From positions 1 through 50,921 of the forward strand of contig CAJWQD010000012.1 in the NCBI GenBank assembly GCA_913045135.1: a stretch of DNA of 50,921 nt, read 5' to 3'. Below are positions 1-10,597 of this stretch, piece by piece. The position numbers and the translations under genes are program-made. Every line of letters begins with the position of its first letter. Within the stretch, counting starts at the first letter, position 1. Below the pieces are notes generated by a model. That model had not been told where the DNA came from. It saw only the letters and a list, made by a program, of their open reading frames with translations, and did no database searches. This DNA comes from an uncultured Flammeovirgaceae bacterium. Lineage in GTDB: Bacteria > Bacteroidota > Bacteroidia > Cytophagales > Cyclobacteriaceae.

Positions 1-3000
1 CCCTGCCAATACCATATCAATGTCTCCATCAGCATCCGAATCTCCAAAGGCAAGCGTAGCATCTGTCACCCCATCAATAGGAGTACCATTATCTATCTTC
101 ACAAGAGAGCCCGCTCCATTGTTCTTATAAATATTTAATACTGTAGCTGCATTAAGATCTTTACCTGTCACTACGAGGTCTAGATATCCATCATTATCAA
201 AGTCTACCCAGCCTAGATCTCCCTCAGACTGACGCGCCAGTTCATTATTAGAATTTACAAATACTCCTGAATCGTTTCGATAAAGTATTGTTTGATACCC
301 TTGCGAAGTCCCCATTAAAGCTAAATCTAAATCTCCATCACGATCATAATCTCCCCAAGCCACATTGCCATTAGCAATTCCAGGTATCGCTTGATCCATT
401 GGTGTAAACGGTGCAGTAACTGTAAAGGATTTTACAGCTGAAAATGCTGATGTATTACCAAATTGATCAATAGCCTTTACCCGGAAATAGTAAAAATTTT
501 CTAAATCATAGGCATCAAATACTTGCCTTTTTGACTTTTGGAAGCTTTCAAAGCGATCTGGAAATAGTGGATATCCCAATGCATTCAAATTACCACTACT
601 CAAATTATTAGTGAAACCTCCGCTATTATCGACTTGAACTGCATAGCCAATTTTTCCTGTATTGGTATCTGACCATTTAAGCTCTAATTTAAATCCATTA
701 TTCTGACCTATTAATGACGTAGGCGCAGACAACGCACCCCCAGTGGTCATACTAGTATTATTAATAAATCCAATGGTATTACCATTATCAGACTGTCTGG
801 TTCGTCCACTGATCACGACATCTACTTTTTGATCGGCATTAATATCAATCAAATTGATGGAACTGATAAAAGAAAAACCCGTTGCCTCAGTAGCCACTTG
901 GGAAATGTATTGATCTAAACCTCCGTTTGCATTTTGCAAGTAAAAGTTCAATATTGCTTGACCATTCCAAGTATCAGATGTATTACTTCCTACACCGACG
1001 ATATCATTGAGCCCATCGTTATTCACATCTGCTATCGCAAATGAGTTGGTAATTGGCATGCCCTCTAGGGCAAAGTCTGAATAAATAAGATCAGTATTTG
1101 TTTGATTTTTATAATTTACAGGAAGCAGTGTAGTCACATTTTCCGAAGCTTTTATCAGGTTCTGGAAGAAATCTCCAGATTTTGATATCTCCATTTTAAG
1201 GAAACTAATCTCTCGAGTTCGAAAAGCATCTGACCAGTAATCATTATCAGTAGTATAGGAAAGCATGACCGTGTATTTTGAAGAATCTTCCCCAAAAATC
1301 TGCATATCAAGGATGCTCTTATCTGCAAAACTGTTGAGATAATATCCTTGAACAGCACCACTGCTTTTAGATTCTAAAGCATATAATGCACTCCGTGCAA
1401 GGCCTGAGCCATCCATATTGATAGCAATCAAGTGATCTGTATCTCCATCTTTATCAGGATTAAGATAGGTATGTGCCATTCCTCGGTATCCACTTCTGCC
1501 GCTTGCATCCATTTTTGACCAGAATAGTGGACTCCCTCCTTTATACTCTACACCGTTTTCGTTAGTATCTTCCCCGCGAAGCCAAAGAGCAGTAGTATCA
1601 TTAAAGTCATCCGATTCAATAGAGAATAGTCCTATTCCCCCATCATAATCACTCCAGCTATTTGCATATCCCGTAATCAACTCATCTCGACCATCTTGGT
1701 CAATATCAATGGGTAGGTTCGTTGCAGTAATTCCATTATTCACATCTCCTCTAATGGCAAGAGGAAGCCTAGTGAACGACTCACTAAAAACGCTCACGGA
1801 GGAGTTCTCATCAATATTCATTAACGTAGAATAAGGTTTGGGTGGCCAATCACAGCAACCACTTGATGCTATAATATCTGGCTTACCATTACTATCAAAA
1901 TCACTGATGACTATGCTAGACTCATTTTCAAGCGTGAATGATTTAACATTATTGTTGTCTAAATCAAAAATCTTTAATGAAGCAGATTGCTCTCCCGATC
2001 CAGACCAGAATCTTCTCTTATATCCATAGGCTTCTGGCTTCACATCTGTATCCATATTGATCAAATGCACCTCATTAAAGAAATCATCGATCAACTCAGT
2101 CCCCGCGGCAAAATCTAGTCCCTCGACAGTGAAATCTGGTGAACTTGCCACAGCAGAAACTCCGAACTTACTGTCAATATTTTGAATAGAGACGCTGTAG
2201 GTCCCTTTCTCTAGTAGATATTGTAATTCCTTACTTCCAGCTCCTGTGTAAACTAGACCACTTACATCGGCAACTCCACCTGCAGTACTTGTGGTATACA
2301 GGGTGTTGCAGTTATTCCCACTACATATTTTTATGTTGTAATAATCAGAACTAGTTGTAAAATTGATTGTTACTTTACTTCCTGCGATGGTAATCGTCGG
2401 CACGCTAGGTGCTGATAAATTACTTGTAGGTGTAACTGTGTAAGTGTTGGTAAACATGGCTAACCTGTTTCTACCATCACCACTATCTCCTCCTGTTCTT
2501 CCTGCAAACGCCATGTCCAAGGCAGCACCAGTATTGAGCCTACCCAAATCATAGCTTATCCTTGAATCCCATGGGTTCATACTAAAGGTTTCTGAGGAAT
2601 AATATCCCTTCTTTTGCTCAAGCTCACCAGCAGCATTAACGTTAAATAACCCAGGCACAAAATATCGATCCCATTCCCCTCCATTTTCAGTCGATACGAG
2701 TGCTACAACACTTACAGTGCTATCCTTTAAAACGGCTATTTTGGGAGCAAATACAGCACCATAATAATCAGAAACAGAAATAATAGAATCAGTTGAAATT
2801 CTTAAGTTCAACGGCACCTCAGTCCAAGTGCTGTCGTTATTAGTTAACTCAAATCTTTTTAAAGCACCACTAGAAGTATTAGCTTTATTTGGCGTGTAAG
2901 CAACCAATAAATCTCCAGCGCCATCTCCATCAAGGTCACCAAAAGCCAAGGTTAAGTCTTTGTTCGAATTATCATCTTGACCTGTTCCTGGAAGCTGATT

Positions 3001-6000
3001 TATAATTGAAAGAGCTTCATTATATACAAGATCCCCATCTTCCTGTAAATAAACGAAGAGATCTTGCGATTGACTTTGACCATTCCATCTTCGCTCTAAA
3101 ATCAAATCAGTTTTAGTATCTCCGTTAATATCCGCCAAAAAAGCGTTATTAAAATCGCCCAGCCATTCATTATTAATATCATTTAACTGTTTTGAGCTCA
3201 CTCTCGGACCATCAGTGAGATACTCATATATAGTAATTCCTGACCCGTCTCCAATTACTCCATCAACGCGACCATCACCAGTTATATCACCCCATACCAT
3301 TCTTGAAGCTCCTTCAGTATTTATTCCATTGTCCTCATACTCCTTGGTAGGAGCAGTAAATACACCCGAACCATTATTAATTAAATAAGCCGTTTTACTT
3401 GAATTCCCAATGACTACATCTAAATAACCATCTTGATTAATGTCAAGAGGTTTAGCAAATGAATATTCACTCCAATCTTCATGTAACGTGGTTGAAGTAC
3501 TATCTGCTGCATTGAAAAGCTTAACTATAGAGCCATCATCATCATCTTTCCTTGCAATGTAAGCTACCTCATCTACCCCATCATTATTAGAGTCAAACAT
3601 ATCGACATAAGAATAGTAACAACAATGAGGGCTTAACTCAGTCGCAAAATAAGGTGCAAATATCAAATCCGGTTTGTCAAGTGAATTTTCATAAGGCCCA
3701 ATATCAGGTTTAGATCCTGCGGGACTAGGTCTTGAATTTCCTTTAATATCAAGAAGATCATTTGATGCGATACCGGCTCCAATCAATACACTCGAAGAGG
3801 TCAGTTGGTAATCGTTATTTGCCTCATCGGCAAAGGCGGTGCTGGCGCCTACCAAATTATTGGCACCATACTTATCAATTTCATAGTCTAGGTGAATATT
3901 GCTATTAATCAAATTATTTTGTAAGGTTAATTTGCTTGGCTTGGTAGCACCCCATTGTGCAACAGAATTTTCCAAGAATATTGAGTTTTGAACTATCCCA
4001 GTATAATTTTCAACATCTTGAAAGTTGAAGCCCTTTTCTATCAAAGAGTGATTTACCGTATATTCTCGAACATTTCCTATTCTCACTGAATGATCACATC
4101 TTGCCTCATTCTCGTAAAAAATACTATTGAGTACCGTCAATTTATCTAAATCATAAATCATCAAGCCACCCGCTGTACAATTATTGTCTCCTAGAGCATC
4201 ATTTTCGTAGACTTTGGTATTGCTAAGCGAGAGTTCTTGCGACCAAAATACGCCCAAACCAGCACCATCTCCATTTTGAACATCATTATTGTAAACACTC
4301 GAATTGGAAATGCTAATTTTCTTTGCATCCTCGGCAAAAACTCCAGCAGCATTCACCCAATCGGATTCACTAACTTGATGATCATAAATATGAACATAAT
4401 CGAGATCTACTGAAGATTCGCTTATGGCGACTCCCGCACCTTTCACACTTTTTTGCTTAAGGTTAATCATCCCAAAATATGCCCAGCCAGCATCAGCGGC
4501 TACCATTTTGTTCCAAATAGTCTCGCTATCTACCTTAATGACCGTAGCTTGAGGGATATTTTCAGTTACATTTTGGACGGCGTCCGCATAAGTATATCCT
4601 GGACCAGCTGTATAAAAAGAGCGGGATCCGTCGGTAAATCGCAGATTAGCCTCATTGTAGGGAAATGTGAAGGTCAAAACATTATTGTCAGCCAATGATA
4701 TTGCGTTTGAGAGTGTTATATTATTTTGATCAGTTACTGCAGTCACAGTTACTGTTTCAGATATTCCTGTTCCGGTTACAATATCTCCAACCTCTATAGT
4801 CCCTTGATTATTATCTAAAGCCACAGTTGTCGAACCGCTAGTGGAATTATTTACTGCAGCCGTGACTGTTGGAGCTTCAATCCAAATAGGAGTACAACAA
4901 AAACCATCACCCTCCGCTATTGCTTTTGAATTATCTCCTCTCAACACTCCACTAGGATTTTCATCTCTATCATCTGATACTATTTTTTGATTTTCAGATT
5001 CCCAATCAATGACATTTATCAAAGCATCAGGGACAACTGTTCCATCTTCGTATACCCAACCTCTACTTGAACCAACTTCATCTGTATTAATACCTCCACT
5101 ACCCTGTATGGCGAGTCCTCTAATGGTCACACCCTCAGTGTCTAATATTGATACGACAGAACCTCCATTTACTGTACCCTTAATAATTGTCTTTTTTATA
5201 TCTGCATCACTCATTCCAGCGCTATATGATGTAGACTCAATGGTTAAGCCCTCATTAATTACTAGATTTTCAGTGTAAATACCCTCCCCAATTTTGATGG
5301 TATCCCTATTTTGGGCTGCTAAAATAGCTTTACCAATGGTGGCAAAAGCAGTTGATGTGGAAGTACCATTATTAGTATCATTTCCGGTCTTCGAAACGTA
5401 GAACACGCCGATAGACCTGGATATAGTCAATGTGAAAAACTCCGTCAGCGAAGCAGTAAAAGTTAATACCGCGTTATCAGCTAAAGATTGAGCGCTAGAA
5501 AGAGTAATGTTATTTTGACTTGTAACCTTTTCCACCCTTACAGTACCAGATATTCCCGTTCCCGTCACAACATCGCCCACTTTAATATCTCCGGCATTAT
5601 TATCTACAACCAAGGCAGTCGCACTGCTAATCACACCATTTACACTAGCTGTTGAAGTACCTACATTACTACTCTCAAACTTAATAGATCCCTTATCATC
5701 AACCGAACCCGCTGATAATATGTACAAAGTACTCTGACCAGCTACGAGTGTGTGTGGAGAGCTTAAATCTGAATAGGTACCATCAGTATTTTTCTTTTGA
5801 ATTTTTAATGAGCTTGCGTTTGAAGTTGAAATATTAAATTTTGTGTAGTCTAAATCGTTATCAATATCTTCGAAAATTTCTTCAATGGATACAGCCAGAC
5901 GGGTACCTTGAGGAAGTAATTGGTCGGGGATGGAATTAACAATAGTAGACTTATCATCCACATTGTTAACAACAATAGTCATTGTATCCATTACGGTTCT

Positions 6001-7014
6001 AAAACCACTTGTCACGCTCACTGGGAGCTTATAAGTACCAATTTTATCAGCTTGACTGGTAAAGGTGAACTCATCCTCTGCCGCCTCATAGGTTACTAAA
6101 ACAATATTATTCGTGTCATTTTCAATAATTCCATTAGGATTGGCCGATAAAGAGTCAGCCAAGTAGTCAGCAAAAGTCACTTTGATAGAATCTGGATCAC
6201 CATTGTCAGTATCTGCAAAAAGTACATTAGCCTTCTTTTTAAAGCTTGCAAAATCTTCGTTAACCGTGATAGGATCCTCAGCATCAACTAAAGCAGGCGC
6301 ATTGTCAATAACTAATTTCACTGTCTTTGTAAAAGTTTTTCCACTGGCTTCTGCTGTTATATGAACATCTGCCGCATATTTATTATCAGCCCCAACTGCA
6401 ATGGTGAATTGTCCATTACCAATATCAGTTACCATTGAAGTGTCTAAATTATTATAGCCAGAGGCAGTATTTGATAAGTTGGTAAAAGAAATAGTCAACC
6501 CATAACCATCATCATCCACATCTACAAAACCATTAACGCAGTCAATTAAAATATTTTTATTAGCCGTCAATTGATTACTGTAATAATCAGCAAACCTGTT
6601 ATCAGGGTTTAACGCTGGCGCATCATCCACAGCTGTTACAATTACACTGATGAGTTGGCTCAATGAGGTTTGATCAACTGTATTGGTAGCCGTAACTTCT
6701 ACAGATGCTTGACCATAGCCATCCTTTAAAGCACTTATGGTTAATGTATCATTAGCCACCGTCGCACTGATAGCACCATTGGCATTAATTTTATTTAGTT
6801 TGAAACTCAATGAATCATTAGACACAAATAAAGCATTTAATGCATACTTGGCATCTGCAAAGTCTTCAGCAAACGTAAGCGTATCATTACGTGATCCATC
6901 ATCTTTGATGGAATCATAACTTATTGTAGTTTGCGCGCTTGTATGCAAGGCCGTTATTAGAAAACAAAGACCGATCAAAAAACGGTTGGCAAAAATGGCT
7001 TTTAATAATTTCAT
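1..7014 (-). CDS. Giant secreted Ig-like/beta-helix/FG-GAP repeat protein (C-terminus beyond window)
   Basis: An uninterrupted minus-strand frame runs from an ATG at 7014 off the left edge, giving at least 2338 residues. Residues 1-28 form a signal peptide ending in HTSAQ. Residues of about 30-430 are cadherin/Ig-like modules. At about 535-575 a DUF1565-type motif (FYVSKTGNDTNNGT) opens a pectin-lyase-like region, with right-handed beta-helix repeats at about 860-980 that end in the usual DIGPYE. From about 1130 onward there are many FG-GAP/VCBS calcium-loop repeats such as DINQDGYLDVVIG, DITGDGRVD and DFDNDGYLDLV, interrupted by two FN3-like segments at about 1530-1630 and 2090-2200. A module of about 57 residues occurs twice. 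Vicinal Cys pairs occur in GFCCTP, PHCCYY and SGCCDW. The likely role is an extracellular adhesin or surface polymer-binding protein. A type IX secretion signal is expected at the unseen C-terminus. The substrate is unknown. Confidence 0.93.
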   Translation of the reverse strand, partial: MKLLKAIFANRFLIGLCFLITALHTSAQTTISYDSIKDDGSRNDTLTFAEDFADAKYALNALFVSNDSLSFKLNKINANGAISATVANDTLTISALKDGYGQASVEVTATNTVDQTSLSQLISVIVTAVDDAPALNPDNRFADYYSNQLTANKNILIDCVNGFVDVDDDGYGLTISFTNLSNTASGYNNLDTSMVTDIGNGQFTIAVGADNKYAADVHITAEASGKTFTKTVKLVIDNAPALVDAEDPITVNEDFASFKKKANVLFADTDNGDPDSIKVTFADYLADSLSANPNGIIENDTNNIVLVTYEAAEDEFTFTSQADKIGTYKLPVSVTSGFRTVMDTMTIVVNNVDDKSTIVNSIPDQLLPQGTRLAVSIEEIFEDIDNDLDYTKFNISTSNASSLKIQKKNTDGTYSDLSSPHTLVAGQSTLYILSAGSVDDKGSIKFESSNVGTSTASVNGVISSATALVVDNNAGDIKVGDVVTGTGISGTVRVEKVTSQNNITLSSAQSLADNAVLTFTASLTEFFTLTISRSIGVFYVSKTGNDTNNGTSTSTAFATIGKAILAAQNRDTIKIGEGIYTENLVINEGLTIESTSYSAGMSDADIKKTIIKGTVNGGSVVSILDTEGVTIRGLAIQGSGGINTDEVGSSRGWVYEDGTVVPDALINVIDWESENQKIVSDDRDENPSGVLRGDNSKAIAEGDGFCCTPIWIEAPTVTAAVNNSTSGSTTVALDNNQGTIEVGDIVTGTGISETVTVTAVTDQNNITLSNAISLADNNVLTFTFPYNEANLRFTDGSRSFYTAGPGYTYADAVQNVTENIPQATVIKVDSETIWNKMVAADAGWAYFGMINLKQKSVKGAGVAISESSVDLDYVHIYDHQVSESDWVNAAGVFAEDAKKISISNSSVYNNDVQNGDGAGLGVFWSQELSLSNTKVYENDALGDNNCTAGGLMIYDLDKLTVLNSIFYENEARCDHSVRIGNVREYTVNHSLIEKGFNFQDVENYTGIVQNSIFLENSVAQWGATKPSKLTLQNNLINSNIHLDYEIDKYGANNLVGASTAFADEANNDYQLTSSSVLIGAGIASNDLLDIKGNSRPSPAGSKPDIGPYENSLDKPDLIFAPYFATELSPHCCYYSYVDMFDSNNDGVDEVAYIARKDDDDGSIVKLFNAADSTSTTLHEDWSEYSFAKPLDINQDGYLDVVIGNSSKTAYLINNGSGVFTAPTKEYEDNGINTEGASRMVWGDITGDGRVDGVIGDGSGITIYEYLTDGPRVSSKQLNDINNEWLGDFNNAFLADINGDTKTDLILERRWNGQSQSQDLFVYLQEDGDLVYNEALSIINQLPGTGQDDNSNKDLTLAFGDLDGDGAGDLLVAYTPNKANTSSGALKRFELTNNDSTWTEVPLNLRISTDSIISVSDYYGAVFAPKIAVLKDSTVSVVALVSTENGGEWDRYFVPGLFNVNAAGELEQKKGYYSSETFSMNPWDSRISYDLGRLNTGAALDMAFAGRTGGDSGDGRNRLAMFTNTYTVTPTSNLSAPSVPTITIAGSKVTINFTTSSDYYNIKICSGNNCNTLYTTSTAGGVADVSGLVYTGAGSKELQYLLEKGTYSVSIQNIDSKFGVSAVASSPDFTVEGLDFAAGTELIDDFFNEVHLINMDTDVKPEAYGYKRRFWSGSGEQSASLKIFDLDNNNVKSFTLENESSIVISDFDSNGKPDIIASSGCCDWPPKPYSTLMNIDENSSVSVFSESFTRLPLAIRGDVNNGITATNLPIDIDQDGRDELITGYANSWSDYDGGIGLFSIESDDFNDTTALWLRGEDTNENGVEYKGGSPLFWSKMDASGRSGYRGMAHTYLNPDKDGDTDHLIAINMDGSGLARSALYALESKSSGAVQGYYLNSFADKSILDMQIFGEDSSKYTVMLSYTTDNDYWSDAFRTREISFLKMEISKSGDFFQNLIKASENVTTLLPVNYKNQTNTDLIYSDFALEGMPITNSFAIADVNNDGLNDIVGVGSNTSDTWNGQAILNFYLQNANGGLDQYISQVATEATGFSFISSINLIDINADQKVDVVISGRTRQSDNGNTIGFINNTSMTTGGALSAPTSLIGQNNGFKLELKWSDTNTGKIGYAVQVDNSGGFTNNLSSGNLNALGYPLFPDRFESFQKSKRQVFDAYDLENFYYFRVKAIDQFGNTSAFSAVKSFTVTAPFTPMDQAIPGIANGNVAWGDYDRDGDLDLALMGTSQGYQTILYRNDSGVFVNSNNELARQSEGDLGWVDFDNDGYLDLVVTGKDLNAATVLNIYKNNGAGSLVKIDNGTPIDGVTDATLAFGDSDADGDIDMVLAG
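4664..4836 (-). repeat. Second copy of a duplicated ~57-aa module in the giant protein
   Basis: This segment encodes residues of about 727-783 of the giant protein and contains VGDIVTGTGIS and DQNNITLSNA. It matches the segment at about 5462-5626 (VGDVVTGTGIS, SQNNITLSSA). By eye roughly two thirds of the residues are identical, with the same length and no gaps. The two copies flank the start of the beta-helix region, which points to an internal domain duplication. Boundaries are approximate. Confidence 0.8.
5462..5626 (-). repeat. First copy of the duplicated ~57-aa module in the giant protein
   Basis: This segment encodes residues of about 463-517 and is the partner of the copy at 4664-4836. 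Both start with a run like VDNNAG or LDNNQG and end in VLTFT. It lies just before the FYVSKTGNDTNNG motif that opens the pectin-lyase-like part. Boundaries are approximate. Confidence 0.8.
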
Positions 7015-7066
7015 AATGGATTTATTTTTTCAATAATGAGAATTGGTCAAACTTTCTTGTAACGTG

Positions 7067-7096
7067 TAAAGTTATAATTAAAATTTAATTTCAAAA
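7067..7096 (-). promoter_or_regulatory. Candidate Bacteroidota promoter for the giant gene
   Basis: On the minus strand a TTTTG (7092-7096) is followed after 17 bases by TAACTTTA (7067-7074), close to the Bacteroidota pattern TTTG - about 19 bases - TAnnTTTG. It lies 53 bases upstream of the ATG at 7014. This is seen by pattern only; the -7 box has one mismatch. Confidence 0.35.
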
Positions 7097-7231
7097 CAAA
7101 AGATTACCTTTTCTTTATACTTTAGTGACCCAAAAAGGTAACCCTAAAAAGTTCAAAAAATAAGATTGTTCGGTTAAGACGAGTAGATATTCTCCTTACA
7201 GGCAACCGAAGTAAATTAAACATTCAACGAA

Positions 7232-7708
7232 ATGAAGGTTCTCATTGTCTCCATTTTCTTACTTTACCAATCGGTTGATGCCCTTTTAGACGCAGGATAT
7301 GCGCAGTATGAACAGGGAATTCATAAAGAGGCTATAAAAACATTCAACCAAGTAATTACTTTAGATCCAAATAATCCCGAAGCGTATTTTCTCCGAGCCA
7401 TGAGCTATCAAAGCATCCAATGGACTGAGCTTGCTATAATTGATCTCAAACAATCGATTGTGCTAAATACAAATTATGCTGAGGCTTTTCAACAGTTGGG
7501 TTACATTTATTTGGTGGGCCAAGCACCTAATTTGGCTATTGCAGCATTCGATAAGGCGATCTTATTAGCGCCCGAATTAGCTGAATTATATATCAATCGA
7601 GGCAGTGCACAATGTATGCTAGGCAATAGAAAAAAAGCAACTCAAGATTATCAAAAGGCCCGAGAAATGGGCATAAACTATGCTGAATACATGAACTGCG
7701 ATCAATAA
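7232..7708 (+). CDS. Small TPR-repeat protein
   Basis: The gene encodes 158 residues. The first 15 or so (MKVLIVSIFLLYQSV) are hydrophobic and could be a signal peptide or anchor without a lipobox. Three to four tetratricopeptide repeats fill the rest, with typical positions such as GYAQYEQGIHKEAIKTFNQV, DPNNPEAYFLRAMSYQS and AELYINRGSAQCMLGNRKKA. TPR proteins are protein-binding scaffolds; no partner can be named. It stands alone, divergent from the giant gene and 161 bases upstream of nadA, so a link to NAD synthesis is not implied. The start is the first ATG after stops in all frames. No enzymatic domain is visible. Confidence 0.85.
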   Translation: MKVLIVSIFLLYQSVDALLDAGYAQYEQGIHKEAIKTFNQVITLDPNNPEAYFLRAMSYQSIQWTELAIIDLKQSIVLNTNYAEAFQQLGYIYLVGQAPNLAIAAFDKAILLAPELAELYINRGSAQCMLGNRKKATQDYQKAREMGINYAEYMNCDQ

Positions 7709-7869
7709 TTCTCGTCCTCTTACAAATACATTTAATCATACTATTTCTTTAATTTTTAAAATGCTAACAAGGTGAGAAAATTGAATTTCAATAAATTTTA
7801 TGATTTATTAAAATAATTTATGTCTGATAACAGTGTAGACGTTAATTTTACCAAAACAGTCACTAAAGT

Positions 7870-8829
7870 ATGAAATCATTTCGGATCCCACCCTTAACCG
7901 ATACAATGTTAACTGACGAGATTCTTGCTCTCAAGAAAAATAAGGATGCCATTATTTTAGCACATTATTACCAAACTTCTGATATTCAAGATATAGCAGA
8001 TTATGTGGGAGATAGCTTGGGCCTATCTCAGCAGGCTGCAAAAACTGATGCCGATATTATTGTCTTTGCAGGCGTTCATTTTATGGCTGAAACAGCTAAA
8101 ATACTCAATCCAGCAAAAAAAGTTGTTCTGCCTGATTTAGCAGCTTCCTGCTCATTAGCTGAAGGTTGCCATCCTGATGATTTTGAACGATTTTTAAGAT
8201 TATATCCAGATCATAAAGTGATTTCGTATGTGAATTGCTCTGCCGAAATTAAGGCCATGAGTGATGTGATTTGTACCTCAGCCAACGCTGAGAAAATTGT
8301 AAATTCATTTCCGAAAACTCAGCCACTCATCTTTGCACCCGACAAGAACCTTGGACATTACATTAACCAAAAGACTGACCGAAATATGGTATTGTGGGAT
8401 GGAGCTTGTATGGTTCATGAAGCCTTTTCAATAGAAAAAATATTGATGCTGCAGAAAGAACATCCCGATGCTAAATTCATTGCACATCCTGAATCTGAAA
8501 AACATATTTTAAGTGTTGCTTCATACATAGGATCTACTACTGAAATGATCAATTACGCAGTAGAGAATCCGACACAAAAATTTATTGTGGCTACCGAAGC
8601 AGGTATCTTACACAAAATGCAACAAATGGTTCCAGATAAAACCCTTATCCCAGCACCAGCAAATGAAGACAATCATTGTGCTTGCGCCGAATGTGCGTTC
8701 ATGAAAATGAATAGTCTTGAAAAACTTTATTTATGCTTAAAAGATGAATCTCCAGAAATAATATTACCAGAACAAATCATAACACGCGCACTATTACCTC
8801 TACAGCGAATGTTAGATATTTCAAAATAA
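7870..8829 (+). CDS. nadA: Quinolinate synthase NadA
   Basis: The gene encodes 319 residues, the usual size for NadA. The protein condenses iminoaspartate (made by NadB) with dihydroxyacetone phosphate to give quinolinate, using an oxygen-sensitive [4Fe-4S] cluster. Recognisable family motifs are ILAHYYQ near the N-terminus, [43 protein letters not shown], a segment with APDKNLG, and the C-terminal Cys-rich [17 protein letters not shown]. One Cys in each of the three sub-domains supplies the cluster ligands in the family. The next gene, nadB, starts 3 bases after the stop, so the two form an operon for de novo NAD synthesis in the cytosol. Confidence 0.97.
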   Translation: MKSFRIPPLTDTMLTDEILALKKNKDAIILAHYYQTSDIQDIADYVGDSLGLSQQAAKTDADIIVFAGVHFMAETAKILNPAKKVVLPDLAASCSLAEGCHPDDFERFLRLYPDHKVISYVNCSAEIKAMSDVICTSANAEKIVNSFPKTQPLIFAPDKNLGHYINQKTDRNMVLWDGACMVHEAFSIEKILMLQKEHPDAKFIAHPESEKHILSVASYIGSTTEMINYAVENPTQKFIVATEAGILHKMQQMVPDKTLIPAPANEDNHCACAECAFMKMNSLEKLYLCLKDESPEIILPEQIITRALLPLQRMLDISK

Positions 8830-8832
8830 TTC

Positions 8833-10395
8833 ATGCCGAAAACAGATGTATTAGTGCTCGGATCAGGCATCGCTGGCCTCACATATGCCCTTAAAGTTGC
8901 AGAACACTTTCCTAAGCAACAAATTGTGATTCTGACAAAGAGTGATGAGAGTGAATCCAATACAAAATATGCACAAGGTGGCATTGCAACGGTCTTTGAT
9001 AACCAGGGTGACTCCTATGAAAAACATATCTCCGATACACTCAAAGCCGGTGACGGTCTTTGTAATCTAAAAGTGGTTAAAATGGTAGTAGAGGAGGGTC
9101 CCCAAAGACTCTATGAACTGATCAATTGGGGTATTAACTTTGATAAAAGTAAATTAGGAAATTATGATTTAGGCCTCGAAGGAGGGCACTCAGAAAATCG
9201 CATTTTACATTTTAAAGATATTACGGGATATGAAATAGAGCGCAAGCTAATCATCAAAATCAAACAACAGCAAAACATAACTCTTTTAACTTCCCACTTT
9301 GCGGTTGATCTCATTACAGAACATCAATTGAAAAGCCAAAGGTCTAAGCAAAAACTGACTTGTTACGGAGCCTATGTTTTTAATCAAAAAACACAAGAGA
9401 TAGTCACTTATAAGGCGAAAAGTGTTTTGTTAGCTACGGGTGGAATTGGTCAGGTCTATCGAAATACCACCAATCCAATCATTGCCACAGGAGACGGTAT
9501 TGCTATGGCTTACCGTGCCAAAGCCAAAGTTTCAAATATGGAATTTGTTCAATTTCATCCTACCGCATTGGCACATCAATTCAGCCATGGCAGATCTTTT
9601 CTTATCTCTGAAGCTGTTCGCGGATTAGGTGCCATCTTGAAAAATGAACAAGGCGAAGCTTTTATGCACAAATATGACGCAAGAGAAGAACTAGCTTCCA
9701 GAGATATCGTTTCGCGTGCTATCGACAACGAGCTAAAAATAAGTGGTGCCGATTTTCTTTATTTAGATTGTACGTCGATTTCCAAAAGAGATTTTAAGGA
9801 AAATTTTCCCAATATTTATGCCCAATGTATAGACATAGGTATTGATATCAATAAACAAATGATCCCCGTAACACCTGCGGCACATTATCTGTGTGGAGGA
9901 ATTGATGTAGATATCAATGGATGTACTTCTATTCGAAATCTTTATGCTTGCGGTGAATGCGCGCAAACCGGCCTTCATGGCGCTAATAGATTAGCTTCAA
10001 ACTCTCTTCTCGAGGCCCTTGTTTTTGCCCACCGGTGCTTTGTAGAAACTAAAAAGAATGTTGAACTAATCGAAAATAAAATATCCATTCCGGATTGGGA
10101 TGGTGAAAATACGTTCGAAACCAAAGAACGTATTTTAATTACTCACAATAGAAAAGAATTACAATCTATAATGAGCGATTATGTCGGAATTATTCGAACG
10201 CATGAAAGATTACTTCGCGCTTCAAAAAGATTGAATGTCCTCTTTGAAGAGACCGAAGATCTTTATCAAAAAAGTAAATTATCCACTGCTTTATTTGAAT
10301 TAAGAAATATGATTTCTACTTCTTATTTAATCGTCGAACAATCTATAACAAGAGTTGAAAACAGAGGAGGATTTTACAACAGCGACTTGATTTGA
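8833..10395 (+). CDS. nadB: L-aspartate oxidase NadB
   Basis: The gene encodes 520 residues, the normal length. This FAD enzyme oxidises L-aspartate to iminoaspartate for NadA. An N-terminal dinucleotide-binding motif GSGIAGLTYAL is followed by the flavin-linked segment NTKYAQGGIA. The substrate-binding and active-site motifs of the succinate dehydrogenase/aspartate oxidase family are present: EGGHSENRILHFKD, EFVQFHPTAL, SEAVRGLGAIL, REELASRDIVSRAI, TPAAHYLCGGI and GLHGANRLASNSLLEALV. A helical C-terminal domain follows from about residue 410. The start ATG lies 3 bases after nadA, so the two genes are probably translated together. The gene ends about 200 bases before the idi relic. Confidence 0.97.
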   Translation: MPKTDVLVLGSGIAGLTYALKVAEHFPKQQIVILTKSDESESNTKYAQGGIATVFDNQGDSYEKHISDTLKAGDGLCNLKVVKMVVEEGPQRLYELINWGINFDKSKLGNYDLGLEGGHSENRILHFKDITGYEIERKLIIKIKQQQNITLLTSHFAVDLITEHQLKSQRSKQKLTCYGAYVFNQKTQEIVTYKAKSVLLATGGIGQVYRNTTNPIIATGDGIAMAYRAKAKVSNMEFVQFHPTALAHQFSHGRSFLISEAVRGLGAILKNEQGEAFMHKYDAREELASRDIVSRAIDNELKISGADFLYLDCTSISKRDFKENFPNIYAQCIDIGIDINKQMIPVTPAAHYLCGGIDVDINGCTSIRNLYACGECAQTGLHGANRLASNSLLEALVFAHRCFVETKKNVELIENKISIPDWDGENTFETKERILITHNRKELQSIMSDYVGIIRTHERLLRASKRLNVLFEETEDLYQKSKLSTALFELRNMISTSYLIVEQSITRVENRGGFYNSDLI

Positions 10396-10597
10396 TTAAT
10401 AATAGTTTAAAATACTTAATTCGCCTCTATTGATCTGTTTTTTTGAATATGAGAAAGATATTCAATTGGTTTTATTTTCAAAAAATAACCAAGACTATAA
10501 TGCATATAAAAAATTTTCTTCCAATATTAAATTATTTAAGAAAAATTATTTTTTTTAGGATATTGACTTAGAATTGATTTTTATTAACCGGGGTATT

